Under the pieces are notes generated by a model. The model saw only the letters and a list, made by a program, of their open reading frames with translations. It searched no databases and had not been told where the DNA came from. Below are positions 8,789-22,307 of a DNA stretch of 64,000 bases, one piece after another; the stretch's first letter is position 1, and the number at the start of each line of letters is the position of its first letter. This DNA is from Haloarcula sp. CBA1129 (GTDB taxonomy: Archaea; Halobacteriota; Halobacteria; Halobacteriales; Haloarculaceae). The translations under genes and the position numbers were made by a program. The DNA is taken from assembly GCF_008729015.1 (NCBI RefSeq), contig NZ_RKSM01000001.1, positions 1,426,001 through 1,490,000 of the forward strand, read 5' to 3'.

Positions 8789-9736
8789 TTACTCTTCCGC
8801 GCCTTCGATCTCTTCGACGATCTCTTCGGCGTCAACGTCGGCGTCTTCCAGCGCGTCTTCGATGTCAGCGCCGCCGGCACCGCCCATTCCACCCATCATA
8901 CCGGGCATACCCATGCCGCCGCCACCGATCTCCTCTTGCACGATGATGCGGTCGATGTCGAGTAGCTGAGTGAGCTGCTGGGCGATCTGCTGTTTGCCCA
9001 TCATCCACTGCTGGTTCATCGTCAGCTGCGGCGTCGCCTCGATGTAGAGCGTTTCCTTCTCGACTTCGACGGTTTCGTACTCGGGCTCAGACTCCTCGTC
9101 TTCCGCTTCGTCGTCTTCGCTCTCGACGAGCTGTTCTTCCTCGACGGTGTCGGTCTCGAACCAGACGTCGAGCTCCATGTCGAGCATCATCTGGATGATG
9201 CCCTGCGCCTTCTCCTCGCGGTCAGTGACTTCTTCGAGGATTTCGTAGTCGTACTCGACGTCCTCGCCGGCAAGCGGGTGGTTGAAGTCCACTCGCGCGC
9301 GGCCGCCGATGATAGTCTCGATGTGACCGTGCTCGCCCTCGATGTCGACGTGCGCGCCGGGGTAGCGATCGTCCTCGGGAATCTTGTCCTTCGAAACCGT
9401 CCGGACCTCTTCCTCGTCATACTCGCCGAAGGCGTCGGCGGCCGCAACGGTCACGTTGCCCTCGTCGCCGACCTCCTTCCCGTAGATGTCCTGCTCGACA
9501 TCCGGGAAGATGTGGTTCTCGCCCAGCACGATGGTCCGCGGGCCGAACTCCTGCTGTTCGGTGTCGATACCGTCGTCTTCGGCGACTTCTTCATCAGTCG
9601 TGTCGACAAGCTGGCCGCCGTCGACGGTGCGGGCGGTGTAGGCGAGCTTGACGACATCGCCCTTCTGGAGTCCCTCCGCCTGTTCTTCCTCGTCTGCGGT
9701 TTCCGCATCGACTTCAGTCTCAGACTCGTTGCTCAT
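8789..9736 (-). CDS. FKBP-type peptidyl-prolyl isomerase (SlyD-like, extended)
   Basis: 315 residues. After an acidic N-terminal extension the FKBP fold starts at GDVVKLAYTARTVDGGQLVDTT. An insert-in-flap chaperone domain (about 105-150) interrupts it, and it resumes at GGRARVDFNHPLAGEDVEYDYEI, the SlyD/archaeal long-FKBP arrangement. The C-terminal 130 residues are a further acidic domain ending in a Met/Gly-rich stretch (GGGGMGMPGMMGGMGGAGG). The expected activity is proline cis-trans isomerisation coupled to chaperone activity in the cytosol. A Met/Gly-rich end on a haloarchaeal FKBP is consistent with flexible client contact, an inference. Confidence 0.93.
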   Translation of the reverse strand: MSNESETEVDAETADEEEQAEGLQKGDVVKLAYTARTVDGGQLVDTTDEEVAEDDGIDTEQQEFGPRTIVLGENHIFPDVEQDIYGKEVGDEGNVTVAAADAFGEYDEEEVRTVSKDKIPEDDRYPGAHVDIEGEHGHIETIIGGRARVDFNHPLAGEDVEYDYEILEEVTDREEKAQGIIQMMLDMELDVWFETDTVEEEQLVESEDDEAEDEESEPEYETVEVEKETLYIEATPQLTMNQQWMMGKQQIAQQLTQLLDIDRIIVQEEIGGGGMGMPGMMGGMGGAGGADIEDALEDADVDAEEIVEEIEGAEE

Positions 9737-9815
9737 ACCCTGTTCGTCAGTCGTGGCACTCTTAAGGACAACGTTTCCCGGTCAGTAGCGGCCGAGCAAC
9801 TTCGGAAGTGACCGG

Positions 9816-10844
9816 CTAGTACTCACTCTCAGTCAACAGCCGGTCGAACTTCTCGCGGTCGATGTTCCGCCCCGAAACGGGGAGGACAACCGTCTCACCG
9901 CGTAGTTCGTCGCCGGCCTGTATCGCTGCGGCGACAGCCGTCGCGCAGGCCCCTTCCATGACGATGCGGTCCGTCTCGAACAGGCGCGCCACGACGTCAG
10001 CGATGGCGTCTTCGGAGACGAGCCGGAAATCGGCGAGCCCGTCCTGCAATATTCCCGTCGGGAGCGCGAACGGCACTCGGGTTGCGACGCCCTCGGCGAT
10101 CGTGTCGACGCTGTCGAGGGCGTCCAGTGTCTCCTCGTGCCAAGCGCGGTACACTGCGGGCGCGCCCGCGGCCTGCACGCCAACGACAGCAGCGTCGGTC
10201 ATCGCACCGAGTGTGATGCAGTACCCGGCCGCGGCGGTGCCGCCGCCGACGGGACAGAACACGCGGTCAACGTCAGGGCGCTCGTCGAGGATTTCGAGGC
10301 CAGCTGTGCCGACACCAGCGAGCAACTTCGGTTCGTTGCCCGAGTGGACATAGCGCGCCTCGCGCTGAATCGCCAGCTCCTCGATGTGTTCGCGGGCCTC
10401 GTCGTAGTCCTCGCCGTGTTGGATGACTTCTGCGCCGAGTTGTTCCAGCGCGTCGACCTTTCCGGCGTTGGCCTCTTTCGGGACGCCAATAGTGACGGGC
10501 ACGTCAAACTCACGGCCGGCCCAAGCGATAGACTGGCCGTGGTTCCCCGTGCTCGCAGCGAGCAGTCCGCCCTCGCGGAACTCCTCGTCGAGGGACGCGA
10601 CGAGGTTCACGCCACCGCGGACTTTGAACGCGCCCGTCGGGAGCGTATCCTCTCGCTTGAGCAGGACCTCTGCGTCGAGGGCGTCGGAGAGGGCTTCGCT
10701 TCGGACCAAGGGCGTCTCGGGGAGGTGCTGCCGGATGCGTTGCCGGGCGCGCGCGACCGTTGCAACTGTCGGCGGCGTCAGGTCATGGTACGGAAAGAGG
10801 GTCGTCTCGTCCGGGGAGTCGATCGGTTCGTAGCGGCCGGCCAT
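9816..10844 (-). CDS. PLP-dependent threonine/serine dehydratase-like enzyme
   Basis: 342 residues from the internal ATG (MAGRYEPIDSP), chosen over an ATG eight codons upstream. Fold-type II PLP enzyme: the PLP lysine is in PTGAFKVRGGVNL, the substrate-carboxylate loop is STGNHGQSIAWAG, the phosphate-binding glycines are in GGGTAAAGY, and the C-terminus has PVSGRNID. This matches threonine ammonia-lyase and related dehydratases (COG1171). There is no C-terminal ACT domain, so feedback inhibition by isoleucine is unlikely. Specificity for threonine over serine cannot be read from sequence. Confidence 0.88.
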   Translation of the reverse strand: MAGRYEPIDSPDETTLFPYHDLTPPTVATVARARQRIRQHLPETPLVRSEALSDALDAEVLLKREDTLPTGAFKVRGGVNLVASLDEEFREGGLLAASTGNHGQSIAWAGREFDVPVTIGVPKEANAGKVDALEQLGAEVIQHGEDYDEAREHIEELAIQREARYVHSGNEPKLLAGVGTAGLEILDERPDVDRVFCPVGGGTAAAGYCITLGAMTDAAVVGVQAAGAPAVYRAWHEETLDALDSVDTIAEGVATRVPFALPTGILQDGLADFRLVSEDAIADVVARLFETDRIVMEGACATAVAAAIQAGDELRGETVVLPVSGRNIDREKFDRLLTESEY

Positions 10845-10924
10845 ACTACTATCCGGGAGAGCCGACACAGTAAATGGCGCGGTCGACGGGAGCGTTTTTT
10901 AGCTGCCCGGCCCAGTCCCAGAGT

Positions 10925-11467
10925 ATGTACGAAGTCGAGGTGAAAGTGCCAGCGGACATCGAGGCTGTCGCGGATCGGCTTGACGACCTCGGGGCCGAGC
11001 AGGTCGATACAGTGATACAGACGGACACGTACTACGATGCGCCCCACCGAGATTTCGCCGAGACAGACGAGGCGTTCCGGGTCCGTCGTGAAACCAGAAA
11101 AGGGGAGACGAACGCGAAGATTACCTACAAGGGGCCACTCCTCGAAGCGGAGTCGAAGAGCCGAGAAGAGTTCGAAACAGGCGTCGAGAACGGTGACGAC
11201 CTCGACGCGATCGTCCAGCACCTCGGCTTCGAGCCCGCGGCGACCGTCCGGAAGAACCGCCGGGTGTACGAGGTCCGGGAGTACCATGTCACGCTCGACG
11301 CTGTCGACGATGTCGGCGAGTTCGTCGAAGTCGAACGAGAGACCGACGGTGACATCGAACCCGTGCGAGAGGGTGCCTACGAGGTGCTTCGGGATATCGG
11401 TCTGGATCCGAACGACCAGCAACGAACCTCCTATCTCGGCATGCTACTCAGCGATGCGAACGAGTAA
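10925..11467 (+). CDS. CYTH domain protein (class IV adenylate cyclase-like)
   Basis: 180 residues from the ATG at 10925, preferred over an upstream in-frame start. A T-rich TATA-like element (gttttttag) lies about 28 nt upstream. The protein opens with the CYTH signature ExExK (YEVEVKVP), followed by alternating charged strands (RVRRETRKGETNAKITYKGP, VEVERETDG) that line the triphosphate tunnel. It resembles CyaB/class IV cyclases and thiamine-triphosphatase-like hydrolases. In archaea most are of uncertain substrate, so the function is a tunnel-fold triphosphate-binding enzyme. Confidence 0.88.
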   Translation: MYEVEVKVPADIEAVADRLDDLGAEQVDTVIQTDTYYDAPHRDFAETDEAFRVRRETRKGETNAKITYKGPLLEAESKSREEFETGVENGDDLDAIVQHLGFEPAATVRKNRRVYEVREYHVTLDAVDDVGEFVEVERETDGDIEPVREGAYEVLRDIGLDPNDQQRTSYLGMLLSDANE

Positions 11468-11526
11468 TCATTCCGCTATTATCTGTTCCCGTAAGTTATA
11501 GAACCCGGCCAGACGAAGTCGAAGCA

Positions 11527-12729
11527 ATGACCGAGCGGAACATCCACGTCCAACCTGCAAGCGGGCTTGCCGTAGAAGATCAGGACATCGAAGTCGTAGA
11601 GCGCAAGGGTATCGGCCATCCGGACTCAATCTGTGACGGTATCGCAGAGACGGTGTCACGAGCGCTGGCGCAGACGTACATCGACCGGTTCGGCACAGTC
11701 CTACACTATAACACCGACGAGACACAACTCGTCGCCGGCACTGCCGCCCCCGCGTACGGCGGCGGCGAAGTCCTCGAGCCGATCTACATTCTGGTCGTCG
11801 GTCGAGCGACGAAGAAGTTCGACGGCGAGCGTATCCCGGCCGAAAGCATCGCCCTCCAAGCCGCGCGCGACTACCTCGACGAGCAGTTCCCCCACCTCGA
11901 CCTCGGCTCCGACGTCATCGTCGACGTTCAGTTCGGCGAAGGGTCAGGCGACCTCCAGACAGTGTTCGGTGAGGAAGCAGCGATTCCGATGGCAAACGAC
12001 ACCAGCTACGGCGTCGGTCACGCTCCGCTGACAGAAACCGAACAGATCGTCCGTAACACTGAGCAGAAACTGACCGGCGAGTACGCCGAGTCCAATCCGG
12101 TCGTCGGCCAAGACGTGAAAGTAATGGGCAAGCGCGAGGGTGACCACATCGATGTGACCGTCGCCGTTGCGATGGTGGACGAACACGTTCCGGACCTCGA
12201 TGCGTACAAGACTGCTGTCTCGGACGTGAGAGCCTTCGTCACCGACCTCGCCGAGGAGTACACCGACCGGGACGTGACGGTCCACGTCAACACGGCCGAC
12301 GACTACGACGCCGAGTCGATCTATCTCACAACGACCGGGACCAGCGCCGAGCAGGGCGACGACGGCTCCGTCGGGCGCGGGAACCGCGCGAACGGCCTCA
12401 TCACGCCGAACCGCCCGATGAGCATGGAGGCGACATCCGGGAAGAACCCTGTCAACCACATCGGGAAGATCTACAATCTCCTCTCGACGGAGATCGCACA
12501 GTCTGTCGCGAGCGAGGTCGACGGTATCCGACAGGTCCAGATGCGTCTGCTCTCACAGATCGGGTCACCGATTGACGAGCCCCACGTCGCTGACGCGACA
12601 GTCGTCACCGAAGACGGCGTCGCGGTCGGCGACGTCGAATCAGACATTCAGGCCACAATCGACGCTGAACTAGCCGATGTGACCGACGTCACGCGACAGG
12701 TCATCGAGGGCAACCTCTCGACGTTCTGA
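11527..12729 (+). CDS. mat: Archaeal S-adenosylmethionine synthetase
   Basis: 400 residues, the usual length of the archaeal AdoMet synthetase family, which is divergent from bacterial MetK. Family features visible are [19 protein letters not shown] near the start, [27 protein letters not shown] and the [20 protein letters not shown] segment. It makes S-adenosylmethionine from methionine and ATP in the cytosol. It is followed 47 nt later by thiI on the same strand and may be cotranscribed with it. Confidence 0.97.
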   Translation: MTERNIHVQPASGLAVEDQDIEVVERKGIGHPDSICDGIAETVSRALAQTYIDRFGTVLHYNTDETQLVAGTAAPAYGGGEVLEPIYILVVGRATKKFDGERIPAESIALQAARDYLDEQFPHLDLGSDVIVDVQFGEGSGDLQTVFGEEAAIPMANDTSYGVGHAPLTETEQIVRNTEQKLTGEYAESNPVVGQDVKVMGKREGDHIDVTVAVAMVDEHVPDLDAYKTAVSDVRAFVTDLAEEYTDRDVTVHVNTADDYDAESIYLTTTGTSAEQGDDGSVGRGNRANGLITPNRPMSMEATSGKNPVNHIGKIYNLLSTEIAQSVASEVDGIRQVQMRLLSQIGSPIDEPHVADATVVTEDGVAVGDVESDIQATIDAELADVTDVTRQVIEGNLSTF

Positions 12730-12776
12730 GACGGCGAGGCGACACCCCTTTACTCGCCAGTGGTCAATTCGCGGGT

Positions 12777-13964
12777 ATGCATCCACCAGACGCCGATAGC
12801 GTGCTCGTCCGCCACGGCGAGCTCGGCGTCAAGAGCGACCAAGTCCGCCGGAAGATGGAGCAGCAGTTGGCTGACAACCTCCGCGCGATGCTCGACGCGC
12901 GGGACCTATCGGGAAACATCGAACAGCACCGGAACCGACTGTTCATCCACACTGACCACCCAGAGGGCGTGACCGCGGCCGCTGCCGACACGTTCGGCGT
13001 CACCTCCGCCTCGGCAGTCGCGACCGTCGAACCGACGCTGTCTGCAATCGAAACGGCACTGGCCGCGACCGCGCGAGAACAGTACGACGGCGGCGCCTTC
13101 GCTGTCGACGCTCGGCGGGCTGGGCCGGCGGAAGCACACCCCTTTTCGAGCACGGATATCGAATCCGACGGCGGGACCGCTGTCTGGGAGGCAATCGAGG
13201 AGTTGGGCGGCGAGCCCGCCGTCGACCTCGATAACCCTGATTTCGAACTGTTCGTCGAATGTCGAGCTGACGAGGCGTACGTCTTTTGTGAGAAACGCCC
13301 GGGCCCGGGCGGACTCCCGCTCGGAACCCAGCGGCCCGTCGTCGCCCTCGTCAGCGGGGGTATCGACTCGCCCGTCGCCGCTTGGAAGGTGATGAAGCGG
13401 GGTGCGCCCGTACTCCCCGTCTACGTCGACCTCGGTGACTACGGCGGCTCCGACCACCGGGCGCGAGCCGTCTCGACTGTCGAAACGCTCGCCTCGTACG
13501 CGTCTGGGCACGACTTGTCGCTTACTGTGATCGACGCCGGTGACATCGTCGCCGACCTGTCTCAGAACCTCGGGTCGCTCCGAATGCTCGTCCTCCGCCG
13601 ATTCATGCTTGCAACCGCCGAGGCTATCGCGCGGGACCGGGACGCCGTCGGCATCGTCACCGGCGAAGCTATCGGGCAGAAGTCCAGCCAAACGAGCGCC
13701 AACATCGCGGTCACGGATGCCGCGGCCACGCTTCCGGTGTACCGCCCGAACCTCACCGTCGATAAGTCCGAGATAACCAATCACGCGCGAACCATCGGGA
13801 CCTTCGAGGACTCGACAATCGACACCGGTTGCAACCGTGTCGCGCCATCACATCCGGAAACTAATGCCTCGCTGGAAGCAGTTCGGGCGGCCGAACCCGA
13901 TGATCTGTTTGAGCGCGCCGAAGCCTGTGCCCAAGACCGCGTCGTCGTCCCCATCGAAAGCTAA
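12777..13964 (+). CDS. thiI: tRNA 4-thiouridine synthase ThiI
   Basis: 395 residues. The N-terminal ferredoxin-like/THUMP region (about 1-165) binds tRNA. The PP-loop ATP-pyrophosphatase motif SGGIDSPVAAWKVMKRGAP and the downstream GQKSSQTSANI signature belong to ThiI. The C-terminal rhodanese domain of the E. coli enzyme is absent, as in most archaeal ThiI, so sulfur must be delivered by another route. A conserved Cys lies in STIDTGCNRV. The activity is 4-thiolation of U8 in tRNA; a thiamine role is not implied here. Confidence 0.95.
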   Translation: MHPPDADSVLVRHGELGVKSDQVRRKMEQQLADNLRAMLDARDLSGNIEQHRNRLFIHTDHPEGVTAAAADTFGVTSASAVATVEPTLSAIETALAATAREQYDGGAFAVDARRAGPAEAHPFSSTDIESDGGTAVWEAIEELGGEPAVDLDNPDFELFVECRADEAYVFCEKRPGPGGLPLGTQRPVVALVSGGIDSPVAAWKVMKRGAPVLPVYVDLGDYGGSDHRARAVSTVETLASYASGHDLSLTVIDAGDIVADLSQNLGSLRMLVLRRFMLATAEAIARDRDAVGIVTGEAIGQKSSQTSANIAVTDAAATLPVYRPNLTVDKSEITNHARTIGTFEDSTIDTGCNRVAPSHPETNASLEAVRAAEPDDLFERAEACAQDRVVVPIES

Positions 13965-13991
13965 ATTTCCGGGGCGGGTCAGGGTTGAGCC

Positions 13992-14546
13992 ATGACGCAG
14001 GTCTGTCTCGTCGGGAGCGAGGACGTGAATCTCCGGTACGAACTTCTCTCTCGCGAGACCGCACGGAACGCACTCGCAACCTACGACCTGCAGGAGCCAT
14101 TCGAAAACACCATCGCCGTCGACACTGTGAGCCTCGGCGCGGCGGTGGCGCTGCTGAACGACCTGAACTGGTATCTCGTCCGCTTCGCCGACACCGCGTT
14201 CATCCGTGACCCATCGATTAGTGAGACGGAGTGGCTTTCGCGGGACCTCGCCGCGGCGATCCGGGACGACGACGTTGCTCCCGAGGATACCGGTCGGTTT
14301 CTCACGGTGTACGGCATTGTCGAACCAGACGATACCAGCGACGCTACCGACGATGACGTGCCGGAAGCGGCCACAGAACCCACATCTGAACCCGGACCGG
14401 GCGCGACGATGGAAGCTGACAGCCCACCGGAACTTGTCGACCCGATGTTGCTGACCCGGACCGGCGACACTATTCCGGAGTACGACCTTCAGGAAGTAGA
14501 CGACACGCTCATCGTCAGAGTAACTGAATCGGAGTTCGGCGCCTGA
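13992..14546 (+). CDS. Conserved haloarchaeal protein (DUF5804-like)
   Basis: 184 residues. A compact N-terminal domain of about 115 residues (MTQVCLVGSEDVNLRYELLS...) is followed by an acidic, Pro/Asp/Glu-rich linker (about 115-150). A short C-terminal strand segment ends the protein. There is no signal peptide, transmembrane helix or catalytic motif. From memory it matches the haloarchaeal DUF5804 family, which has no assigned function. It lies 27 nt downstream of thiI on the same strand, so it may share that transcript. Confidence 0.7.
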   Translation: MTQVCLVGSEDVNLRYELLSRETARNALATYDLQEPFENTIAVDTVSLGAAVALLNDLNWYLVRFADTAFIRDPSISETEWLSRDLAAAIRDDDVAPEDTGRFLTVYGIVEPDDTSDATDDDVPEAATEPTSEPGPGATMEADSPPELVDPMLLTRTGDTIPEYDLQEVDDTLIVRVTESEFGA

Positions 14547-14577
14547 TTCGGTTACGCCGCGCCCAGAACAGTCTGTA

Positions 14578-15489
14578 TCAGTCGAACATTCCGGTCGACA
14601 TATACCGCTCGCCGCTGTCCCAGTAGACTGTGACAACAAGCGGGTCCTCGACGCCGTCCGCGACGAGGCGCTCAGCTACCTCGCGCGCAGCGAGGTTCGA
14701 CGCGCCAGAGGACTGGCCGACGAGGATGCCCTCCTCGTGAGCGAGTCGACGGCACTCGTCTTCCGCATCCGAGAGCTCGACCGTCAGCACGTCGTCCAGC
14801 AGGTCGGTATCCAGATTGTCGCTGACGAACCCCGGCCCCATCCCTTGGAAGCTGTCCTCGCCAGTGCCCGGTTCCATCCCGGAAAGGACGGCGTTGTCCG
14901 CCGGTTCGACCGCGACAATATCCATCTCAGGGAACGCCTCACGCAGCCGACGGCCGGTCCCGGTGAGTGTGCCACCGGTACCGACGCCCGCGACCAGCGC
15001 GTCGACAGTCCGGTCGCCCACCTGTTCGCGTATCTCCTGCCCCGTCGTCTCGTAGTGTGCCTTCGGGTTCGCTGGGTTCTCGAACTGCCGCAGCTGGACG
15101 TAGTCGTCACGGTCGCACAGCTCGTCCGCGCGCTCTTTCGCGTCAGAAATATCGCCCTCGACCAGTTCGATCTCTGCACCGTATCCCTTCATTATCTGGC
15201 GGCGCTCGGGCGACTTCGAGGATGGCATCACCAGTACCACATCGTACCCTTTCGTCGCCCCGACCATCGCCATTCCGATGCCGGTGTTCCCACTCGTCGG
15301 TTCGACGAGCGTATCTCCCGGTTCGAGCGATCCGTTTCGCTCGGCGTCGTCGATCATGTACTTCGCCGGTCGGTCCTTGGCAGACCCACCAGGGTTGAAC
15401 GACTCGATCTTCGCTGCGACCGTCGCCCCTTCCGGCGCGCGAACCGACACCAGCGGGGACCCGATCGTATCGAGAATAGAGTCTTTCAT
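14578..15489 (-). CDS. cysK: Cysteine synthase (O-acetylserine sulfhydrylase family)
   Basis: 303 residues, full length. The PLP lysine is in NPGGSAKDRPAKYM, the substrate loop is PTSGNTGIGMAMVG, the phosphate cradle is AGVGTGGTLTGTGR, and the C-terminal GQSSGASNLAA is present. It should make cysteine from an activated serine (O-acetyl- or O-phosphoserine) and sulfide in the cytosol. CysK and CysM/phosphoserine-type specificities are hard to tell apart from sequence, so the donor is left open. Confidence 0.93.
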   Translation of the reverse strand: MKDSILDTIGSPLVSVRAPEGATVAAKIESFNPGGSAKDRPAKYMIDDAERNGSLEPGDTLVEPTSGNTGIGMAMVGATKGYDVVLVMPSSKSPERRQIMKGYGAEIELVEGDISDAKERADELCDRDDYVQLRQFENPANPKAHYETTGQEIREQVGDRTVDALVAGVGTGGTLTGTGRRLREAFPEMDIVAVEPADNAVLSGMEPGTGEDSFQGMGPGFVSDNLDTDLLDDVLTVELSDAEDECRRLAHEEGILVGQSSGASNLAAREVAERLVADGVEDPLVVTVYWDSGERYMSTGMFD

Positions 15490-15589
15490 CGCCGTCGGCT
15501 ACGTGGGCCCGACTTAAACGCCTACTGAAGGTCCCAAACGGTTCGTGGACTCCCGACACGCGGCAGGGTTTTCCGCCGTCGACGCCGTT

Positions 15590-16009
15590 TCATGAGAACA
15601 TGTTGATGTCGTCGACCGGCAGCACCGAGTAATCCACCGACAGCGTGTCCTTCGTGGCTCGAACTTTGCCGACGAACGCTGAGATGTCCTCCAGTTGGCC
15701 CTCCAGCACGAACAGTTCCATGCAGTACCGGTCGCCGACGTGGCTGTGGAAGTTCGACGCGACGATAGACTCGTGATCGTGGCGGAGATGCATCATCTTC
15801 TCCTCGACGGTCGTCGTCTCGTAGTCGAACAGCACTGTGACGATGGCCATCAATTCGCGGTCCTCCAGTCGCTTGTCCTCGAACTCCCCCATCAGATTCC
15901 GGACCGCTTCCCGTACAACCTCACTGCGACCCGTGTACCCGTGTTCGTCGGCGAACGTGTCGATTCGCTCTTCCAGTTCATCCGGCATCGAGATACTTAC
16001 AACGCCCAT
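15590..16009 (-). CDS. nikR: NikR-type nickel-responsive repressor
   Basis: 139 residues with an N-terminal ribbon-helix-helix domain ([19 protein letters not shown]) and a C-terminal ACT-like metal-sensing domain. The expected ligands are present: RHDHE, then the H-x-H-x5-C pattern in HSHVGDRYC. NikR homologues repress nickel uptake genes when nickel is bound. No nickel transporter is encoded nearby in this window, so its targets are elsewhere. The start at 16009 follows an AT-rich promoter-like stretch (tattaatagttcat, near 16030-16045). Confidence 0.93.
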   Translation of the reverse strand: MGVVSISMPDELEERIDTFADEHGYTGRSEVVREAVRNLMGEFEDKRLEDRELMAIVTVLFDYETTTVEEKMMHLRHDHESIVASNFHSHVGDRYCMELFVLEGQLEDISAFVGKVRATKDTLSVDYSVLPVDDINMFS

Positions 16010-16153
16010 GTATTAACTCGGCGCCGTTGGAGTATTAATAGTTCATATCCGCTAGCAGATACCGGAGCGACCGCGGCTAATACTGCCGCTGGCTCGTGTC
16101 TCCTGTGTGACTAGCTCGTTGAGAACTGTCGCTCTGTGTGAATACAGAAAGCC

Positions 16154-16181
16154 CACTCGGGAGAGATGACTCTCCTGAGTG
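16154..16181 (-). terminator. Hairpin after the 5S rRNA gene
   Basis: A 12-bp stem (one G-U pair) with a 4-nt loop is formed by cactcgggagag and ctctcctgagtg. It extends by three more pairs beyond one mismatch (agc/gct). On the minus strand it is followed by a T-rich ctttctg. It lies about 20 nt beyond the 3' end of 5S in the direction of transcription, so it is the likely end or a processing hairpin of the rRNA transcript. Confidence 0.6.
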
Positions 16182-16200
16182 AGCTATGATAGGTATGAAT

Positions 16201-16322
16201 GGTGGCGGCGAACCGCGTTTCCCAGAGGCTCGCGCACTCCAGTACTCCCCGGAACGCTGGTGGGCTTATCTTCCGTGTTCGGGATGGGTACGGGAGGCAA
16301 CCCCACCGCTGTGGCCGCCTAA
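16201..16322 (-). rRNA. rrf: 5S ribosomal RNA
   Basis: The minus-strand sequence begins ttaggcggccac and contains the archaeal 5S core cccgtacccatcccgaac, closing with the complementary gttcgccgccac. The ends pair to form helix I. The length of 122 nt fits haloarchaeal 5S. It is the last gene of the rRNA operon. Confidence 0.95.
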
Positions 16323-16384
16323 CGTCGAGTCGCGGAGTCGAACCGCGAAAGTACCAGTCTCGATCAACTCTCCACCGTGTGATT

Positions 16385-16450
16385 ACGTGCGATCCAGTTT
16401 GCGCCTGGACTCGTTCAGCGACGAGTTAAATCGTCGGTGAATGAGTCACA
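16385..16450 (-). repeat. 3' arm of the 23S processing stem
   Basis: This stretch between 23S and 5S is complementary in blocks to 19389-19436 ahead of 23S. The pairings are gtgcgatccag, cctggactcgttcag-type and gagtcaca blocks, broken by short bulges. In archaea such stems carry the bulge-helix-bulge site cut by the splicing endonuclease to release pre-23S. Confidence 0.75.
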
Positions 16451-16460
16451 GTGCGTATGA

Positions 16461-19382
<2,922 letters not shown>

Positions 19383-19388
19383 CGTCGT

Positions 19389-19436
19389 TGTGACTCGTTC
19401 AACTGAACGAGTCCAGTGGACGCCTGGATCGCACGT
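19389..19436 (-). repeat. 5' arm of the 23S processing stem
   Basis: Pairs with 16385-16450. The 14-nt core ctggactcgttcag is perfectly complementary to ctgaacgagtccag in the partner arm. A second perfect block (gtgcgatccag/ctggatcgcac) lies on the outer side. The arm starts a few bases before the 23S 5' end. Confidence 0.75.
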
Positions 19437-19650
19437 ACACACGGTTTCATTCTCGCCCCCAAGGTGGAGATGGTGGGCGAATCGACCCTTCCCAAGCGCG
19501 GTTTCACCCGGCTTGGTGCATCTGTCGTCGTACCACACTCGAACGCCGTCCCACACTTAAGGGGACGGATTCGGAGGCGGTACGAAGTACGGACCCGTCG
19601 GGAGTTGCACCCGACATCCCCGTGAAGGGATATCCGCCTCGGATAGGTCG

Positions 19651-19679
19651 TGTGAGCCCAGCGGGCCCATGCAGTAGTC
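19651..19679 (-). repeat. 3' arm of the 16S processing stem
   Basis: On the minus strand this reads gactactgcatggg then cccgctgggctcaca. It is complementary to 21304-21332 ahead of 16S: the first 14 nt pair perfectly, and about a dozen more pair after a small bulge. It loops out the whole 16S gene for endonuclease processing. Confidence 0.8.
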
Positions 19680-19757
19680 GGCGCTTGCCGACTCGCGGTG
19701 ACTTGTGGTCACCAGTCAATGTAGGTGGGTCAGGGCAAAGCCCTGATCCCGGTCAGT

Positions 19758-21229
<1,472 letters not shown>

Positions 21230-21280
21230 GTGCTGATATACATCAGCGGCGGAAGTGGTTGCACTCCGTCGGAAGCTAAC

Positions 21281-21302
21281 ACACTGGTTCCTACACCAGT
21301 GT
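21281..21302 (-). repeat. Hairpin in the 16S leader
   Basis: An 8-bp perfect inverted repeat (acactggt / accagtgt) with a 6-nt loop sits between the 16S processing arm and the 16S 5' end. It would be part of the internal loop side of the processing structure. Confidence 0.5.
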
Positions 21303-21303
21303 T

Positions 21304-21332
21304 GACTACTGCATGGGTCCGTGGGCTCACAT
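21304..21332 (-). repeat. 5' arm of the 16S processing stem
   Basis: Complementary to 19651-19679 across the 16S gene. The perfect 14-nt block on the plus strand is gactactgcatggg. The stem continues through gtgggctcaca with one looped-out base. Confidence 0.8.
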
Positions 21333-21487
21333 CAGATTCCATCTTGACGGCGGACCGCAGGGGTGGAATCCTCATGGGATGAAATCTCGCCAACCCCAGA
21401 AGGGAAGACGAGAATTTCTCGTAACTCGGCCGACCTAGGTGGCCACCCGAGCGTGTCGACCCGGGCTCGCTGCCCGGTGCGACCTTC

Positions 21488-21530
21488 GCATTAATTCAGA
21501 AGACGGGGGAACATATAAATGAATCGTCTC
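21488..21530 (-). promoter_or_regulatory. rRNA operon promoter
   Basis: On the minus strand an AT-rich box tttatatg (21512-21519) is followed about 25 nt downstream by tgcgaaggtc (near 21490). That tgcga start context is what I recall for haloarchaeal rRNA promoters. A second, weaker TATA-like sequence (gatatataat, around 21682-21690) lies upstream and could be an extra promoter. Between this promoter and 21857 I see no gene. Confidence 0.7.
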
Positions 21531-21857
21531 ACACTTGCCCTGTGTAGAACACACACGACGCATACGTAACGTGATTGCGTGACATGCATAACCGCCAGAC
21601 AGCATCGGTATGTAGACGATCCAACGGGTACTTGTATTTGCTTTCTGTCATACGGCTATTCGGTGGAAACCCGCTCATCCATTATATATCAATAAGTAGG
21701 AGTACAAACTCATCGGTTCACAGCCATGGCGTACCGAGAACGATGGTGAGAACGCAGTCGCTACGCTGGGTCTGTCAGAACCGATCCGGGGTACGATAGA
21801 TTTCGCCAGAGAGCTATCTCAGGTCGTTGTGAACCAGGACGCGGTACAGTGGTAAAA

Positions 21858-22154
21858 TTAGGCGGTCAGCGAGTCAATGTGGCCTTCCGAACGGAGCTGG
21901 TCGGCATCCTGCCCCTTGTAGCGCCATTCGATGTTGGCCTTCTCGTCTTGCCAGTCCCACGGTTCAGCGAGAACGATATCGTCCTCGTTAATCCAAGTTC
22001 GGAACTTCATCCGGCCCGGGATCCGGCCAAGACGGGTTTCGCCGTCCTCACAGCGGATGCGGACGTGGTTTCCGCCAAGGTGTTCTGTTACCACTGCAAA
22101 CATCTCGTCGTTTGTAGGCATGCGGAGATTCCGCCGCCCTGAATCGTCGCTCAC
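21858..22154 (-). CDS. eif1a: Translation initiation factor aIF-1A
   Basis: 98 residues from a GTG at 22154. This start is chosen because the usual eIF1A N-terminus (GRRNLRMP) follows at once and a TATA-like cttatac is centred 26 nt upstream, making a leaderless message. The OB-fold core is [19 protein letters not shown], then [20 protein letters not shown], and the [16 protein letters not shown] signature is clear. It promotes mRNA scanning or positioning and initiator tRNA binding on the small subunit. It lies directly upstream of the rRNA promoter, on the same strand. Confidence 0.95.
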   Translation of the reverse strand: MSDDSGRRNLRMPTNDEMFAVVTEHLGGNHVRIRCEDGETRLGRIPGRMKFRTWINEDDIVLAEPWDWQDEKANIEWRYKGQDADQLRSEGHIDSLTA

Positions 22155-22176
22155 AACATAAATACGGTCGCCTCCC

Positions 22177-22183
22177 GTATAAG
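22177..22183 (-). promoter_or_regulatory. TATA box of the aIF-1A gene
   Basis: The minus-strand cttatac is centred 26 nt before the GTG start, the spacing expected when transcription starts at the first base of the start codon. Confidence 0.5.
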
Positions 22184-22307
22184 TCGTTTGAGAGGCGAGA
22201 TAGCGTGTACCATGCGGCCAACACAGCGGCCGTGCCACAGCAGGAGCGGACCAGTAGCTACCGGGAACAGTGAAACGATGAAAACGGACTGAGGACAGTA
22301 CGTCAGG

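Larger units (their letters stand above)
19383..19757 (-). other. 16S-23S internal transcribed spacer without a tRNA
   Basis: This 375-nt spacer holds the 3' arm of the 16S processing stem (19651-19679), the 5' arm of the 23S stem (19389-19436) and several small hairpins. Many haloarchaeal operons carry tRNA-Ala here. I found no tRNA-Ala. A cloverleaf-like segment at 19591-19668 lacks a D-arm partner and a normal anticodon loop, and it overlaps the 16S stem. Confidence 0.7.

Noticed and set aside
19591-19668. Decayed tRNA-Ala in the 16S-23S spacer
   Set aside because: The ends can be paired as an acceptor stem and a T-arm-like hairpin is present, but the 5' part belongs to the 16S processing stem, the D-arm has no partner and the anticodon loop is the wrong size.
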